A program made the position numbers and the translations under genes. Below the pieces are notes generated by a model. That model did not search any database. It saw nothing but the letters and a program-made list of their open reading frames with translations, and was not told the origin of the DNA. DNA of 15,405 nucleotides from Candidatus Aenigmarchaeota archaeon CG_4_9_14_3_um_filter_37_18 (GTDB lineage Archaea; Aenigmatarchaeota; Aenigmatarchaeia; CG10238-14). Shown in pieces: positions 6,744 through 12,883 of this stretch. The DNA lies in contig PFTQ01000005.1 in NCBI GenBank assembly GCA_002789635.1, positions 1 through 15,405 of the forward strand. The letters run 5' to 3'. Positions within the stretch are counted from its first letter, which is position 1; every line of letters begins with the position of its first letter.

Positions 6744-7401
6744 CGCAAAAGTCAACGAATTTGAAGGAACATTTCTAGCAGACGGCAAGCTATGCACAAA
6801 GAACATGATCCCAGGAAAAAGAGTTTATGACGAATTCCTTTACAACTCAAAGCACGGCGAACTAAGGTCATGGGATCCAAGAAGAAGCAAGCCGGCTGCA
6901 GCAATATACAAAGGCCTGCATCACTTCCCGCTCAAGAAAGGGATGAAAGTTCTTTATTTGGGCGTGGCATCAGGAACAACATGCTCGCATTTCTCAGATT
7001 TAGTCGAAAAGGAAGGGATAATCTATGGAATCGAAATTTCTGACCGTGTTTTAAGGGAGATTCTGACGATTGCGAAGGAGAGAGGCAACATCGTGCCAAT
7101 TCTAGCTGACGCAAGGATGCCTGAAGAGTTCCCGTGGATCGAGGATGTGGATTTAGTTTACGCTGACATTGCAATCAAGGACCAGTCTGAAGTTCTGATA
7201 AGGAACTGCAAGAAATTCCTGAAGCCTGGCGGATTCGCGATGATTGCGATTAAATCTAGGAGCATCGATGTCACAAAAAGGCCTACTGACGTCTACAAGG
7301 AAGAAAGGAAGAAACTTGAGCAATTCTTTAATGTCACTGATTTTGTTACTCTTGAGCCTCATGAGCGCGATCATGGGTATTTTGTGCTGAAGAGGAAATA
7401 A
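6724..7401 (+). CDS. flpA: Fibrillarin, rRNA/tRNA 2'-O-methyltransferase
   Basis: Catalytic subunit of the box C/D RNP; transfers a methyl group from S-adenosylmethionine to ribose 2'-OH at guide-directed sites. The 225 residues cover the N-terminal domain (1-60; LVYDEFLYNSK-like, ELRSWDPRRSK) and a Rossmann methyltransferase fold: motif I YLGVASGTT (78-86), acidic E104 in YGIEIS, LADAR (128-132), VYADIA (145-150), AIKSRSID (175-182, catalytic Lys K177) and the C-terminal LEPHERDHGYFV (210-221). The start is ATG 6724 with AGAGGA 5 bases upstream, inside the end of Nop5. Methyl donor supply links it functionally to the SAM synthetase upstream, though I would not call them one operon because an AT-rich orphan and a probable promoter lie between. 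Confidence 0.98.
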   Translation: MSKKRNNAKVNEFEGTFLADGKLCTKNMIPGKRVYDEFLYNSKHGELRSWDPRRSKPAAAIYKGLHHFPLKKGMKVLYLGVASGTTCSHFSDLVEKEGIIYGIEISDRVLREILTIAKERGNIVPILADARMPEEFPWIEDVDLVYADIAIKDQSEVLIRNCKKFLKPGGFAMIAIKSRSIDVTKRPTDVYKEERKKLEQFFNVTDFVTLEPHERDHGYFVLKRK

Positions 7402-7446
7402 TTTTCTTGTTAATAGAAAAAAATAAAAAGAGAAGGAGCATAAACA

Positions 7447-7563
7447 CTAAACAGCAGGCTTCATCCACCCGACAACCCGCCCATTTCTAATCATATTCAC
7501 CCTCCATTTCAAGACATCCCTATCTTGTATTAACGAAGCTTCCATTCTTCCCAACTCCATCAT
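7447..7563 (-). CDS. Candidate small ORF overlapping the end of the zinc-ribbon gene
   Basis: A 38-codon frame on the minus strand runs from ATG 7561-7563 (a second ATG follows directly) to TAG 7447-7449. A GAGGTGGG purine run lies about 2-8 bases before the start. It overlaps the last 44 bases of the 73-residue zinc-ribbon gene in another frame, so translational coupling would be possible. The product is basic with the ending WRVNMIRNGRVVGWMKPAV, which looks protein-like. A second internal Shine-Dalgarno (GGAGGGTGA) precedes a further ATG that would give only 15 residues. No family recognised; without conservation data it may be chance. Confidence 0.33.
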   Translation of the reverse strand: MMELGRMEASLIQDRDVLKWRVNMIRNGRVVGWMKPAV

Positions 7564-7741
7564 ATTCCCACCTCTTTGCTATATTTGGATTTGGCTGGCT
7601 GAATTCAAAAATACTCTTCTGAGCAACTAAAACATCACTGATAAGCATGCTCTCCTGACAGCTCTTGCAGAATACCCTATCCTTCCCGAACCCGTCCAAG
7701 AATTTGATTATCCTTGGTGAATGGCATTTTACGCACTGCAT
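7520..7741 (-). CDS. Small zinc-ribbon protein
   Basis: A 73-residue protein with two CxxC motifs: CVKC (3-6) and CKSC (25-28), spaced 18 residues apart with a turn-forming GFGKDRVF segment, the layout of a rubredoxin-like zinc ribbon. The rest (FEFSQPNPNIAKRWEYDGVGKNG) is polar. The start is the ATG at 7739-7741; I see no convincing Shine-Dalgarno. It lies convergent with fibrillarin and downstream of the DHH phosphoesterase gene, 100 bases away. No named family recognised. The metal site makes a real gene likely; DNA or RNA binding is the usual job of such modules but is not shown. Confidence 0.65.
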   Translation of the reverse strand: MQCVKCHSPRIIKFLDGFGKDRVFCKSCQESMLISDVLVAQKSIFEFSQPNPNIAKRWEYDGVGKNGSFVNTR

Positions 7742-7793
7742 ACTTATCGCCTACATAAGAATAGCAGCAGGGGTATACCTACCTTTCCCAACC

Positions 7794-7808
7794 AATGTTG
7801 GAATGAAT
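7794..7808. repeat. 15-base motif, copy 1
   Basis: AATGTTGGAATGAAT, identical to bases 12791-12805. This copy lies in the DHH to zinc-ribbon spacer, 53-67 bases upstream of the zinc-ribbon ATG on the minus strand. Its left part can pair with the preceding TTCCCAAC (7784-7791) to form an imperfect hairpin. Function unknown. Confidence 0.5.
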
Positions 7809-7841
7809 GACTAAACCAAGGATCAATATGCTTCCTTTATA

Positions 7842-8969
7842 CTAAACAGAAGCTATAAATTGCTTTAAAAAATCTTCTAAGTCATCTTGACTCACAGAAA
7901 CACCAATAGCTGATTTATGTCCCCCTCCTCTTACAGTAGAGACTTTTTCCTTGACTTTTTCGAGAATAGAAACCAAATCCTCACTCCTTTCGCTCTGTTC
8001 TAACCTAATGCTGATTTTTTTGTGGTCATTTCCCATTTCCCTGCCGATAACGCATACGATCCACTCAGGATATCTCTGCCTTATCTTGTCGGATATAAAA
8101 GATGTTAAAGCGCTTATATTGGATTTCCTGGCCTCATAAATAATGATTTTCTTGTCATGATAGAACTTCGCCTTCTGTTTCACATTTATCAGCGAGTCCT
8201 CAGTCTCATAATTAACCCTGTCATAAAATTTCCTCAGAGCAAAAGAATGCTGAGTCAACCCATTGATGAATTTATCCGGCCTGTTCTTGGATTCAACTAA
8301 TGCGAGCACAGACGCCTTTGCCCCCTCAACCTTCTTGATCATCCTCCCTGACCTCACCATATCCCACAGCTGGCCGAATATCGAGTTCTCGGCGATCTTC
8401 TGGGTGATTTCTTTTGAATTGAATATCTCCGGGTTCTCCTCCATGACTTTTTCAAAAACCTCCCTGCACAACTCCACCCGATGGTCTTCGGTTATCCCTA
8501 TCGCAGCTATCCATGCAACCTTCTCTTCAGGAAACATATCAACAAGCAGCTTATAAACCATATAAGAAACCGGCACAACCTTGTCGTCTTCCCCTTCAAA
8601 TAATCTCGGGTTGAAATAGGACATGCTTGAATCTTTAGAATGCCTGCTAAACATATGGTGGTCAAGTACAAAGCCTTTGAATATGTTGAGCTTGCTTGAA
8701 TCAACAGAAACATCCAGGACAAACACATAATCTGGGTTGATGACTTTCAGCTGGTTTATCATGCCTTTGCTGACATTCTCCTCTCCTCGAATAGGAAAAA
8801 GGATCGGATAATCGTCTATCAACTCCTTAATCAGGATGGAAAACAAAGCCGCAGACGTGCATCCGTCAGCATCATCATGGTGAATTACGCAGATGTCATC
8901 GCTCTTCTCGATTTTTTTGAGGTTTTCCTTGATTTCCTCAAGCATCTGGTGTAGGTTTTGATTGTTCAT
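7842..8969 (-). CDS. DHH-DHHA1 family phosphoesterase
   Basis: Metal-dependent phosphodiesterase or exonuclease of the DHH superfamily (RecJ, nanoRNase/NrnA, GdpP relatives); cytoplasmic. Residues 26-40 hold the first motif IHHDDADGCTS (H31, D33, D35), D86 lies in VLDVSVD, and the DHH motif is in VLDHHMF (103-105). The C-terminal DHHA1 substrate-binding domain ends with RGGGHKSAIG (347-356). At 375 residues the protein is complete and matches stand-alone archaeal DHH proteins. Its first 32 bases overlap the HD-domain gene, which argues for one transcript and coupled translation. The substrate (single-stranded DNA, short RNA or cyclic dinucleotide products) is not decided by the motifs. Confidence 0.93.
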   Translation of the reverse strand: MNNQNLHQMLEEIKENLKKIEKSDDICVIHHDDADGCTSAALFSILIKELIDDYPILFPIRGEENVSKGMINQLKVINPDYVFVLDVSVDSSKLNIFKGFVLDHHMFSRHSKDSSMSYFNPRLFEGEDDKVVPVSYMVYKLLVDMFPEEKVAWIAAIGITEDHRVELCREVFEKVMEENPEIFNSKEITQKIAENSIFGQLWDMVRSGRMIKKVEGAKASVLALVESKNRPDKFINGLTQHSFALRKFYDRVNYETEDSLINVKQKAKFYHDKKIIIYEARKSNISALTSFISDKIRQRYPEWIVCVIGREMGNDHKKISIRLEQSERSEDLVSILEKVKEKVSTVRGGGHKSAIGVSVSQDDLEDFLKQFIASV

Positions 8970-9579
8970 TTAACTTCAATAACTCCTGCCTTCTTAAAGC
9001 CATTAATTTTTGTTGCATCTTCTTCTTAGTTTCAATATAATACTCTACAACCGAGCACATGGAATCTACATGATGAAATATTATTGCCTCGAATGACCTT
9101 GGGGAAACTGTTCCTGAGTCCCCTGGATGCGAAGCAACTATATGTATTACGTCTTCAGGAAAATTCTGGTGATACAGCTCAGCAATAGCAAGAGTTGTGT
9201 GGTCCAAAGGCATTCCTGTAGGGACTAAATCGTCATCCTCGTCCCGGTGGAATTCGAATGCTTTCATTATGTCATGGAGCACTGATCCAGCAACAAGGGA
9301 ATCCATATCCAATTTCAGGCCGTAGTTCTTTTCAAAGACTTTTGCAGTTTCTATAACCAATTCAGTTACCTGAATGGTGTGGCTGATGATATCCCTTTCT
9401 ACAGGGCCCATAGATGAGCTTGAAACACCAAAAACACTGCCTGCCCGGTCGAGATCCTCTCTCTTGTATTTTTTGAAATCTTTGTTATACAGCTCTGTCT
9501 CTTTTATGACTTTGACTACTTTTTCCCTTAGTTCTTTGTTTTTTATGTGTTTCGTGAGCTCGATTAATTGATTCACCAT
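8938..9579 (-). CDS. HD-domain metal-dependent phosphohydrolase
   Basis: A 213-residue HD-superfamily enzyme with the full set of metal ligands: H67 (ISHTIQV), H102-D103 (LHDIMKAFEFH), H127 (MPLDHTTLA), H151 (ASHPGD) and D172 (HHVDSM). HD proteins with this many His ligands usually hydrolyse nucleotide phosphoesters or cyclic phosphates. The start ATG 9579 is preceded by AAAGGTGG. A TTAAAAG box lies about 25-30 bases upstream (near 9602-9610), giving a short leader. The gene is upstream of, and overlaps, the DHH phosphoesterase gene, so two phosphohydrolases are produced together. Archaeal HD enzymes include the 2',3'-cyclic phosphodiesterase of pterin synthesis (MptB), but I cannot tell whether this is that enzyme. 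Confidence 0.88.
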   Translation of the reverse strand: MVNQLIELTKHIKNKELREKVVKVIKETELYNKDFKKYKREDLDRAGSVFGVSSSSMGPVERDIISHTIQVTELVIETAKVFEKNYGLKLDMDSLVAGSVLHDIMKAFEFHRDEDDDLVPTGMPLDHTTLAIAELYHQNFPEDVIHIVASHPGDSGTVSPRSFEAIIFHHVDSMCSVVEYYIETKKKMQQKLMALRRQELLKLNEQSKPTPDA

Positions 9580-9647
9580 ACCACCTTTAAGGATTATTTA
9601 CGCTTTTAAGGTTTTTGTATCTGATGTTAGTTAAGAATAGTACTAAC

Positions 9648-9672
9648 AAAAAAGGTTAACAAAAGAAAAAAA
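9648..9672 (-). terminator. T-tract terminator after the ribosomal stalk genes
   Basis: On the minus strand, two bases after the P1 stop codon, the sequence reads TTTTTTTCTTTTGTTAACC then TTTTTT. Two T-runs within 25 bases are the usual archaeal transcription terminator. An inverted repeat GTTAGT/ACTAAC (9626-9631 with 9642-9647) follows just beyond and may add an RNA end structure. Confidence 0.65.
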
Positions 9673-9674
9673 TG

Positions 9675-9980
9675 TTAGCCGAACAAACTTGCGAGTCCAC
9701 CGGCAGCCTCTTCGGCTTTTTTCTCTTGATCTTCTGGCGATGGTTCCTCTTTCTTGTGTTCTTTTGGCGCTTCAACAGCTGCTGGTGCTGCCACTGCTAC
9801 AGGCATTGCTGCCTTGCTGATAACTTCTTCAATATTTACACCATCTAATGCCGCGACTAATGCTTTGACTTTTACGTCTTCTGCCTTTGCACCTGCTGCT
9901 TCTATCACTTTCTTAACATTCGCTTCATTGATTTCTTTGCCGCTTGAATGCAATAACATCGCACTGTAGATATATTCCAT
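9675..9980 (-). CDS. rpl12: Ribosomal protein P1 (archaeal L12)
   Basis: Stalk protein of the large subunit; dimers bind the P0 helical spine and recruit translation factors. It has 101 residues: N-terminal dimerisation and P0-binding domain (1-58; starts MEYIYSAMLLHSSGKEIN), an Ala-rich hinge (59-72) and a charged tail of K/E residues ending in GGLASLFG, the factor-binding tip motif. GGAGGTG is 6 bases before the ATG. It is the last gene of the rpl1-rplP0-rpl12 group, 12 bases after P0, and is followed by a strong T-tract. The strong Shine-Dalgarno fits the need for several copies per ribosome. Confidence 0.97.
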   Translation of the reverse strand: MEYIYSAMLLHSSGKEINEANVKKVIEAAGAKAEDVKVKALVAALDGVNIEEVISKAAMPVAVAAPAAVEAPKEHKKEEPSPEDQEKKAEEAAGGLASLFG

Positions 9981-9992
9981 TTTTTACACCTC

Positions 9993-10838
9993 CTAATCAT
10001 TAAAACCTGTTTTCAACTTAAGGTTTTGAGCATGAATTTCCGCCTTCTTTAAGATATCCTCGATCACGCCTTTGTCAAGGATGTTGCACTCCACTCCGAG
10101 AGTCTTCGCTTCTCTAAAGGCTTTCCCGATCATTATTTTTATAGACTGTTTTGTTGGGTAGCCAGTGTTCACGGATAGATTGATTGCATGATTATAAGCG
10201 AGTTGAATCTTGTTTAAGTATTCCTTTTCGTCGACTGCAAGTATATCCCTGCCGAAGACTATCCCGTTTTCCCATGCTGCCAAAAGGCTGATTCCAATAA
10301 CCATAGGCTGAATATCAAGCTTCTTAAGGATATCGGATATCTCTGGCTTAATCTCATCGCCTTTTTTCACAAGCAGGGTTTCTTTTCTGACATGAATCTT
10401 TCCTTCCTGAATCATTGCGGGTATTTTCACCCTTTGGAAATCCCCTATAGCTGGCCCTGCTGGAAGCTGTGTTGGACCTTCAGGAATAACTATATCATCT
10501 GTTGATATGTCTCCTGACTTTGCATATGTTGGGGATTTGTTCTGTTCAAGGATTTTGAATAGCTTAAATGGATTCATATTTGTAAGCATTAGAGCAGGTT
10601 CTTTAGCGTCGAGATCAAGGAGTTTTTTAAGGCCTTTTTTTTCTGTTGAGCCTTCCAGGGATCTTTCGATAATGCATTTGTTTCTCATGAATATTTCGGC
10701 TTGGGCTCTTAAGTCTCGCCTGATGAACTGCAACTGCCTGGATGGGAGCTTGTAAAGGTCTAGCAAACCCACTACTGAATACTTCTTCAGAACTTCTGTT
10801 AATTTTTGGGTCTCATCTATTTTCCTTTTGCTTGCCAT
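9993..10838 (-). CDS. rplP0: Ribosomal protein P0 (uL10), short form
   Basis: Base of the ribosomal stalk; binds 23S rRNA with uL11 and carries P1 dimers. 281 residues from ATG 10838 (MASKRKIDE). The N-terminal rRNA-binding domain (1-110) contains YSVVGLLDLYKLPSRQLQ and IRRDLR; the archaeal insert domain contains GPTQLPAGPAIGDFQ (about 125-140); residues about 205-275 are the helical spine. The start is chosen because ATG 10838 overlaps the uL1 stop as TAATG and has GAGGG 6 bases upstream, while the ATG at 10844 touches the Shine-Dalgarno. Odd: the protein ends in KLKTGFND, directly after the spine. The acidic hinge and GxxxLFG tip of typical archaeal P0 (usually about 310-350 residues) are absent, and no frameshifted tail is found in the 12 bases before P1. 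Confidence 0.95.
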   Translation of the reverse strand: MASKRKIDETQKLTEVLKKYSVVGLLDLYKLPSRQLQFIRRDLRAQAEIFMRNKCIIERSLEGSTEKKGLKKLLDLDAKEPALMLTNMNPFKLFKILEQNKSPTYAKSGDISTDDIVIPEGPTQLPAGPAIGDFQRVKIPAMIQEGKIHVRKETLLVKKGDEIKPEISDILKKLDIQPMVIGISLLAAWENGIVFGRDILAVDEKEYLNKIQLAYNHAINLSVNTGYPTKQSIKIMIGKAFREAKTLGVECNILDKGVIEDILKKAEIHAQNLKLKTGFND

Positions 10839-11455
10839 TACCATCCCTCTATTTTCATAGGCTTGCCCATTGATAATTTGAGATAGACTTTGGAAATGTT
10901 GTTCTTTCCCTTTGAAAGCCTGGTTTTAAGGAAGTTTAATATCGCATCAATATTTTCAGCAACATCCTCATCCTTCATTTCCTCAGACCCTATGCACATC
11001 TGGATCATCGGCTGTTTGGAAGTTTTGATTTTTATTCCCCTTTCAAAGTCTTCGACTGTCTTCTGGATGTCTCCTACGAGCGGCTTAGGCATCTTTCCGA
11101 CAGGAGCAAGAAATTTACCTAAATGCTTTCCTACAACAGGCATAAGCTTCGGCTCTGAAAGGAATATTGACGTTTCTTTGATCATTTTCTTGAAGTCTTT
11201 CTTGTTTTCAGCAAGCTTTTGTATTTCCTCCCCTGAGACTACTCTCGCTTTTTCCAGCTTTTTAACAGAATCTGCAAATAATGTCACAGAAGACGGCTTC
11301 CCTGGAATTTTTGGGAGGACAAACAATTCATCAATCTGGCTTTCAGCCTTTTTAAGGTCTAGGTCTTTTAATGTTATGATTAGGTCAAATCTTTGGTTAA
11401 ATTTTCTTTTTTTCGAGGATTCTCGTAGTTTTTTGATTTGTTCGTTTGTTTTCAT
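10838..11455 (-). CDS. rpl1: Ribosomal protein uL1
   Basis: L1-stalk protein of the large subunit, contacting the E-site tRNA; in archaea also a translational repressor of its own operon by binding the mRNA. 205 residues: domain I split at both ends (FNQRFDLIITLKDLD; C-terminal NNISKVYLKLSMGKPMKIEGW) around domain II with FLSEPKLMPVVGKHLGKFLAPVGKMPKPL (about 97-126), the signature region. GGAGGG lies 6 bases before the ATG. The final TAA shares its A with the P0 start (TAATG), so P0 translation is probably coupled. I looked for an L1-binding kink resembling the 23S site in the leader and the first codons and could not identify one with confidence. Confidence 0.97.
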   Translation of the reverse strand: MKTNEQIKKLRESSKKRKFNQRFDLIITLKDLDLKKAESQIDELFVLPKIPGKPSSVTLFADSVKKLEKARVVSGEEIQKLAENKKDFKKMIKETSIFLSEPKLMPVVGKHLGKFLAPVGKMPKPLVGDIQKTVEDFERGIKIKTSKQPMIQMCIGSEEMKDEDVAENIDAILNFLKTRLSKGKNNISKVYLKLSMGKPMKIEGW

Positions 11456-11511
11456 AGCTTTCCCTCCTGCCTTAAGCAGTGCGAATGGGATAGATTAGAT
11501 TGGGGGTTAAG

Positions 11512-11521
11512 ATTTATAAAG
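11512..11521 (-). promoter_or_regulatory. TATA box of the rpl1-rplP0-rpl12 operon
   Basis: Minus strand CTTTATAAAT (11512-11521) about 60 bases before the uL1 ATG. Transcription starting about 25 bases downstream would leave a leader of roughly 30-35 bases holding the GGAGGG site. The leader also contains CTGCTTAAGGCAG (about 11468-11480), a small 4-bp stem just upstream of the ribosome binding site. Confidence 0.6.
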
Positions 11522-11546
11522 GTTATTTGTTTTTTAGGACTGTAGA

Positions 11547-11972
11547 TTACTTCCTTTTCTCATCGTTCAGCTTCAACACAGCCTCAGCAACCATTTTGAA
11601 CTTATCAGTGAACTTATTATCCAATTCCAAAAGCTTCCTGACAACATCCCGATATGTCATCTCGTAGTCTTTAGGGAGGTTTTCTACTTCATCAAATTTC
11701 TTCTCAAGCTCATCGACCTTATTTCCAATTATCACTGTGGCCTTCCTGTAGTTTTCAAGAAACATCTCCAATTCAAACACCTTTGCCAGATATTTGTTTT
11801 CTTCTTCTATGGCTTTTTTGATACTGTCTTCAATCGGCTTTAAATCCAGCTTATCGAGCTTTTTAACTATTCGCTTGGTTCTTCTCCTTTCAGAAAAATA
11901 TAAGAAAGCAACTGCTCCCAAAAAAACCGAAAGAACTCCAATAATAACTATGAAGTTTAATTGCTCTATCAT
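11547..11972 (-). CDS. Membrane-anchored coiled-coil protein, unknown function
   Basis: 141 residues. One N-terminal transmembrane helix (about 6-26; FIVIIGVLSVFLGAVAFLYF) is followed by a basic stop-transfer patch (SERRRTKRIVKK) and then about 105 residues of heptad-like charged helix with Leu/Val repeats (DLKPIEDSIKKAIEEE..., VDELEKKFDEVENL..., VVRKLLELDNKF). The orientation is probably N-out, with the coiled coil in the cytoplasm. It starts 34 bases after the HD-like gene and ends about 90 bases before uL1; with that gene it interrupts the usual rpl11-rpl1 order. No family recognised; the shape recalls division or secretion scaffold proteins, but that is only a guess. Confidence 0.75.
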   Translation of the reverse strand: MIEQLNFIVIIGVLSVFLGAVAFLYFSERRRTKRIVKKLDKLDLKPIEDSIKKAIEEENKYLAKVFELEMFLENYRKATVIIGNKVDELEKKFDEVENLPKDYEMTYRDVVRKLLELDNKFTDKFKMVAEAVLKLNDEKRK

Positions 11973-12006
11973 TCCATCAACTTATTACTTAATAGTGAAG
12001 AAAAGT

Positions 12007-12750
12007 TTAAGAATCTAATATGTTCCTGACTTCGCTCTCCAAAAGGCCAAAGTGCAAAGCGATCTTGCCGACTTCCCACCCATAGGAATTGAGCTTAACA
12101 ATAGCCTGATTAAATTTCGGGTTTTTAGGGAGGTTAGAATTATTTTCTTTTTTGGCTCCCAACATAGCCCTTCTTCTGCCTCTAATTTCAGGGATTCTTT
12201 CGATGGTGCTGGCCAGATAATCTTTCACCTCATCCAGCCTAACCCATTCATCCAAGCGATCAGAAAAAGGAAACATCTCGATAGCTTCAATAAGCAGACA
12301 AAAGACCTGGTCTGTGAGAAGAGAATGCTCCCTAAGGCTGACTCTAGATACGTCCCTGACATCAGAAGGTATCTCTTCTAGGATTTGATTATTCGAGATG
12401 AAACCCCTTAACTTATTGGCATCAAGGTAACTGCATCTGAAGTGGTTTTTCAATTGCTTCATGAATTCATCTTTCAGGTATTCGCAATAGCTGCCTTGAG
12501 GAATTTCGTAGTCTACTGTATTCACCCTCTGCAATTCCGAAGAGAACTGGCCAGCATACTTTACCAGGAACAGATAATCCTTCCCGTTGCCTCTCTGGTG
12601 GAATCTTTTCAAGCAACTGATTATCTCCCAGTCCTTTATCCCGGATTCTATCAGCACTTTTACTATTGCTTTCTGGTGATTCTTGCGGTCAAATGCTTTT
12701 CCTAGGTCATGGACCAAGGCAACGAACCTGAAACTGTCCATTATTATCAT
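12007..12750 (-). CDS. Degenerate HD-domain protein with C-terminal HTH-like segment
   Basis: 247 residues. The HD motif is very close to the N-terminus: ALVHDLGKAF (H14, D15, K18), then H25 and H51 (RFHQRG). The usual first His, some 25-35 residues before the HD pair, has no room, and the usual last Asp is replaced in LVKYAGQFS (Gly where ADxx is expected), so the metal site looks incomplete. The middle (90-190) is helical and of unknown type. The C-terminus after a basic patch (RGRRRAML) ends in NSYGWEVGKIALHFGLLESEVRNIL, which reads like a helix-turn-helix. In-frame TAA immediately before ATG excludes an upstream extension. A TATA box about 25 bases upstream makes a leaderless mRNA likely. 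A binding or regulatory role is as likely as hydrolysis. Confidence 0.8.
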   Translation of the reverse strand: MIIMDSFRFVALVHDLGKAFDRKNHQKAIVKVLIESGIKDWEIISCLKRFHQRGNGKDYLFLVKYAGQFSSELQRVNTVDYEIPQGSYCEYLKDEFMKQLKNHFRCSYLDANKLRGFISNNQILEEIPSDVRDVSRVSLREHSLLTDQVFCLLIEAIEMFPFSDRLDEWVRLDEVKDYLASTIERIPEIRGRRRAMLGAKKENNSNLPKNPKFNQAIVKLNSYGWEVGKIALHFGLLESEVRNILDS

Positions 12751-12770
12751 TTAATGTATATACATATTAG

Positions 12771-12778
12771 TTTATAAA
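12771..12778 (-). promoter_or_regulatory. TATA box giving a probably leaderless mRNA for the HD-like gene
   Basis: TTTATAAA lies centred about 24-25 bases before the A of ATG 12750, the standard TATA to start-site distance in archaea. Transcription would start at or within a base or two of the start codon. No Shine-Dalgarno is present upstream, consistent with leaderless translation. Confidence 0.6.
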
Positions 12779-12790
12779 TCAATGCAGAGT

Positions 12791-12805
12791 AATGTTGGAA
12801 TGAAT
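12791..12805. repeat. 15-base motif, copy 2
   Basis: AATGTTGGAATGAAT, identical to 7794-7808. This copy lies 41-55 bases upstream of the HD-like gene ATG on the minus strand, just beyond its TATA box. Flanks differ between copies apart from a few bases (AAA four bases later). Confidence 0.5.
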
Positions 12806-12883
12806 CCCCAAAAGAAGTAATGTAAATCCAGATACGAGTAGAAATAAAGAACAATTAAGAGTGAAATTTCTAGAAAATAGATT

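Noticed and set aside
7742..7841. Box C/D guide RNA next to the Nop5-fibrillarin genes
   Set aside because: I looked for RTGATGA and CTGA boxes with suitable spacing in this gap and in 2050-2295 and 12751-12883. Only partial matches (ATGAATGA, ATGATGC) without a paired D box were found.
10890..11498. Plus-strand open frame of 202 codons
   Set aside because: Antisense to rpl1; the minus-strand frame has clear uL1 motifs, a Shine-Dalgarno and overlap with P0.
12751..12883. N-terminal extension of the HD-like protein that would supply the missing first His
   Set aside because: An in-frame TAA stands immediately before the ATG at 12750, and a TATA box is placed for a leaderless start. No upstream segment in any minus frame resembles an HD N-terminus.
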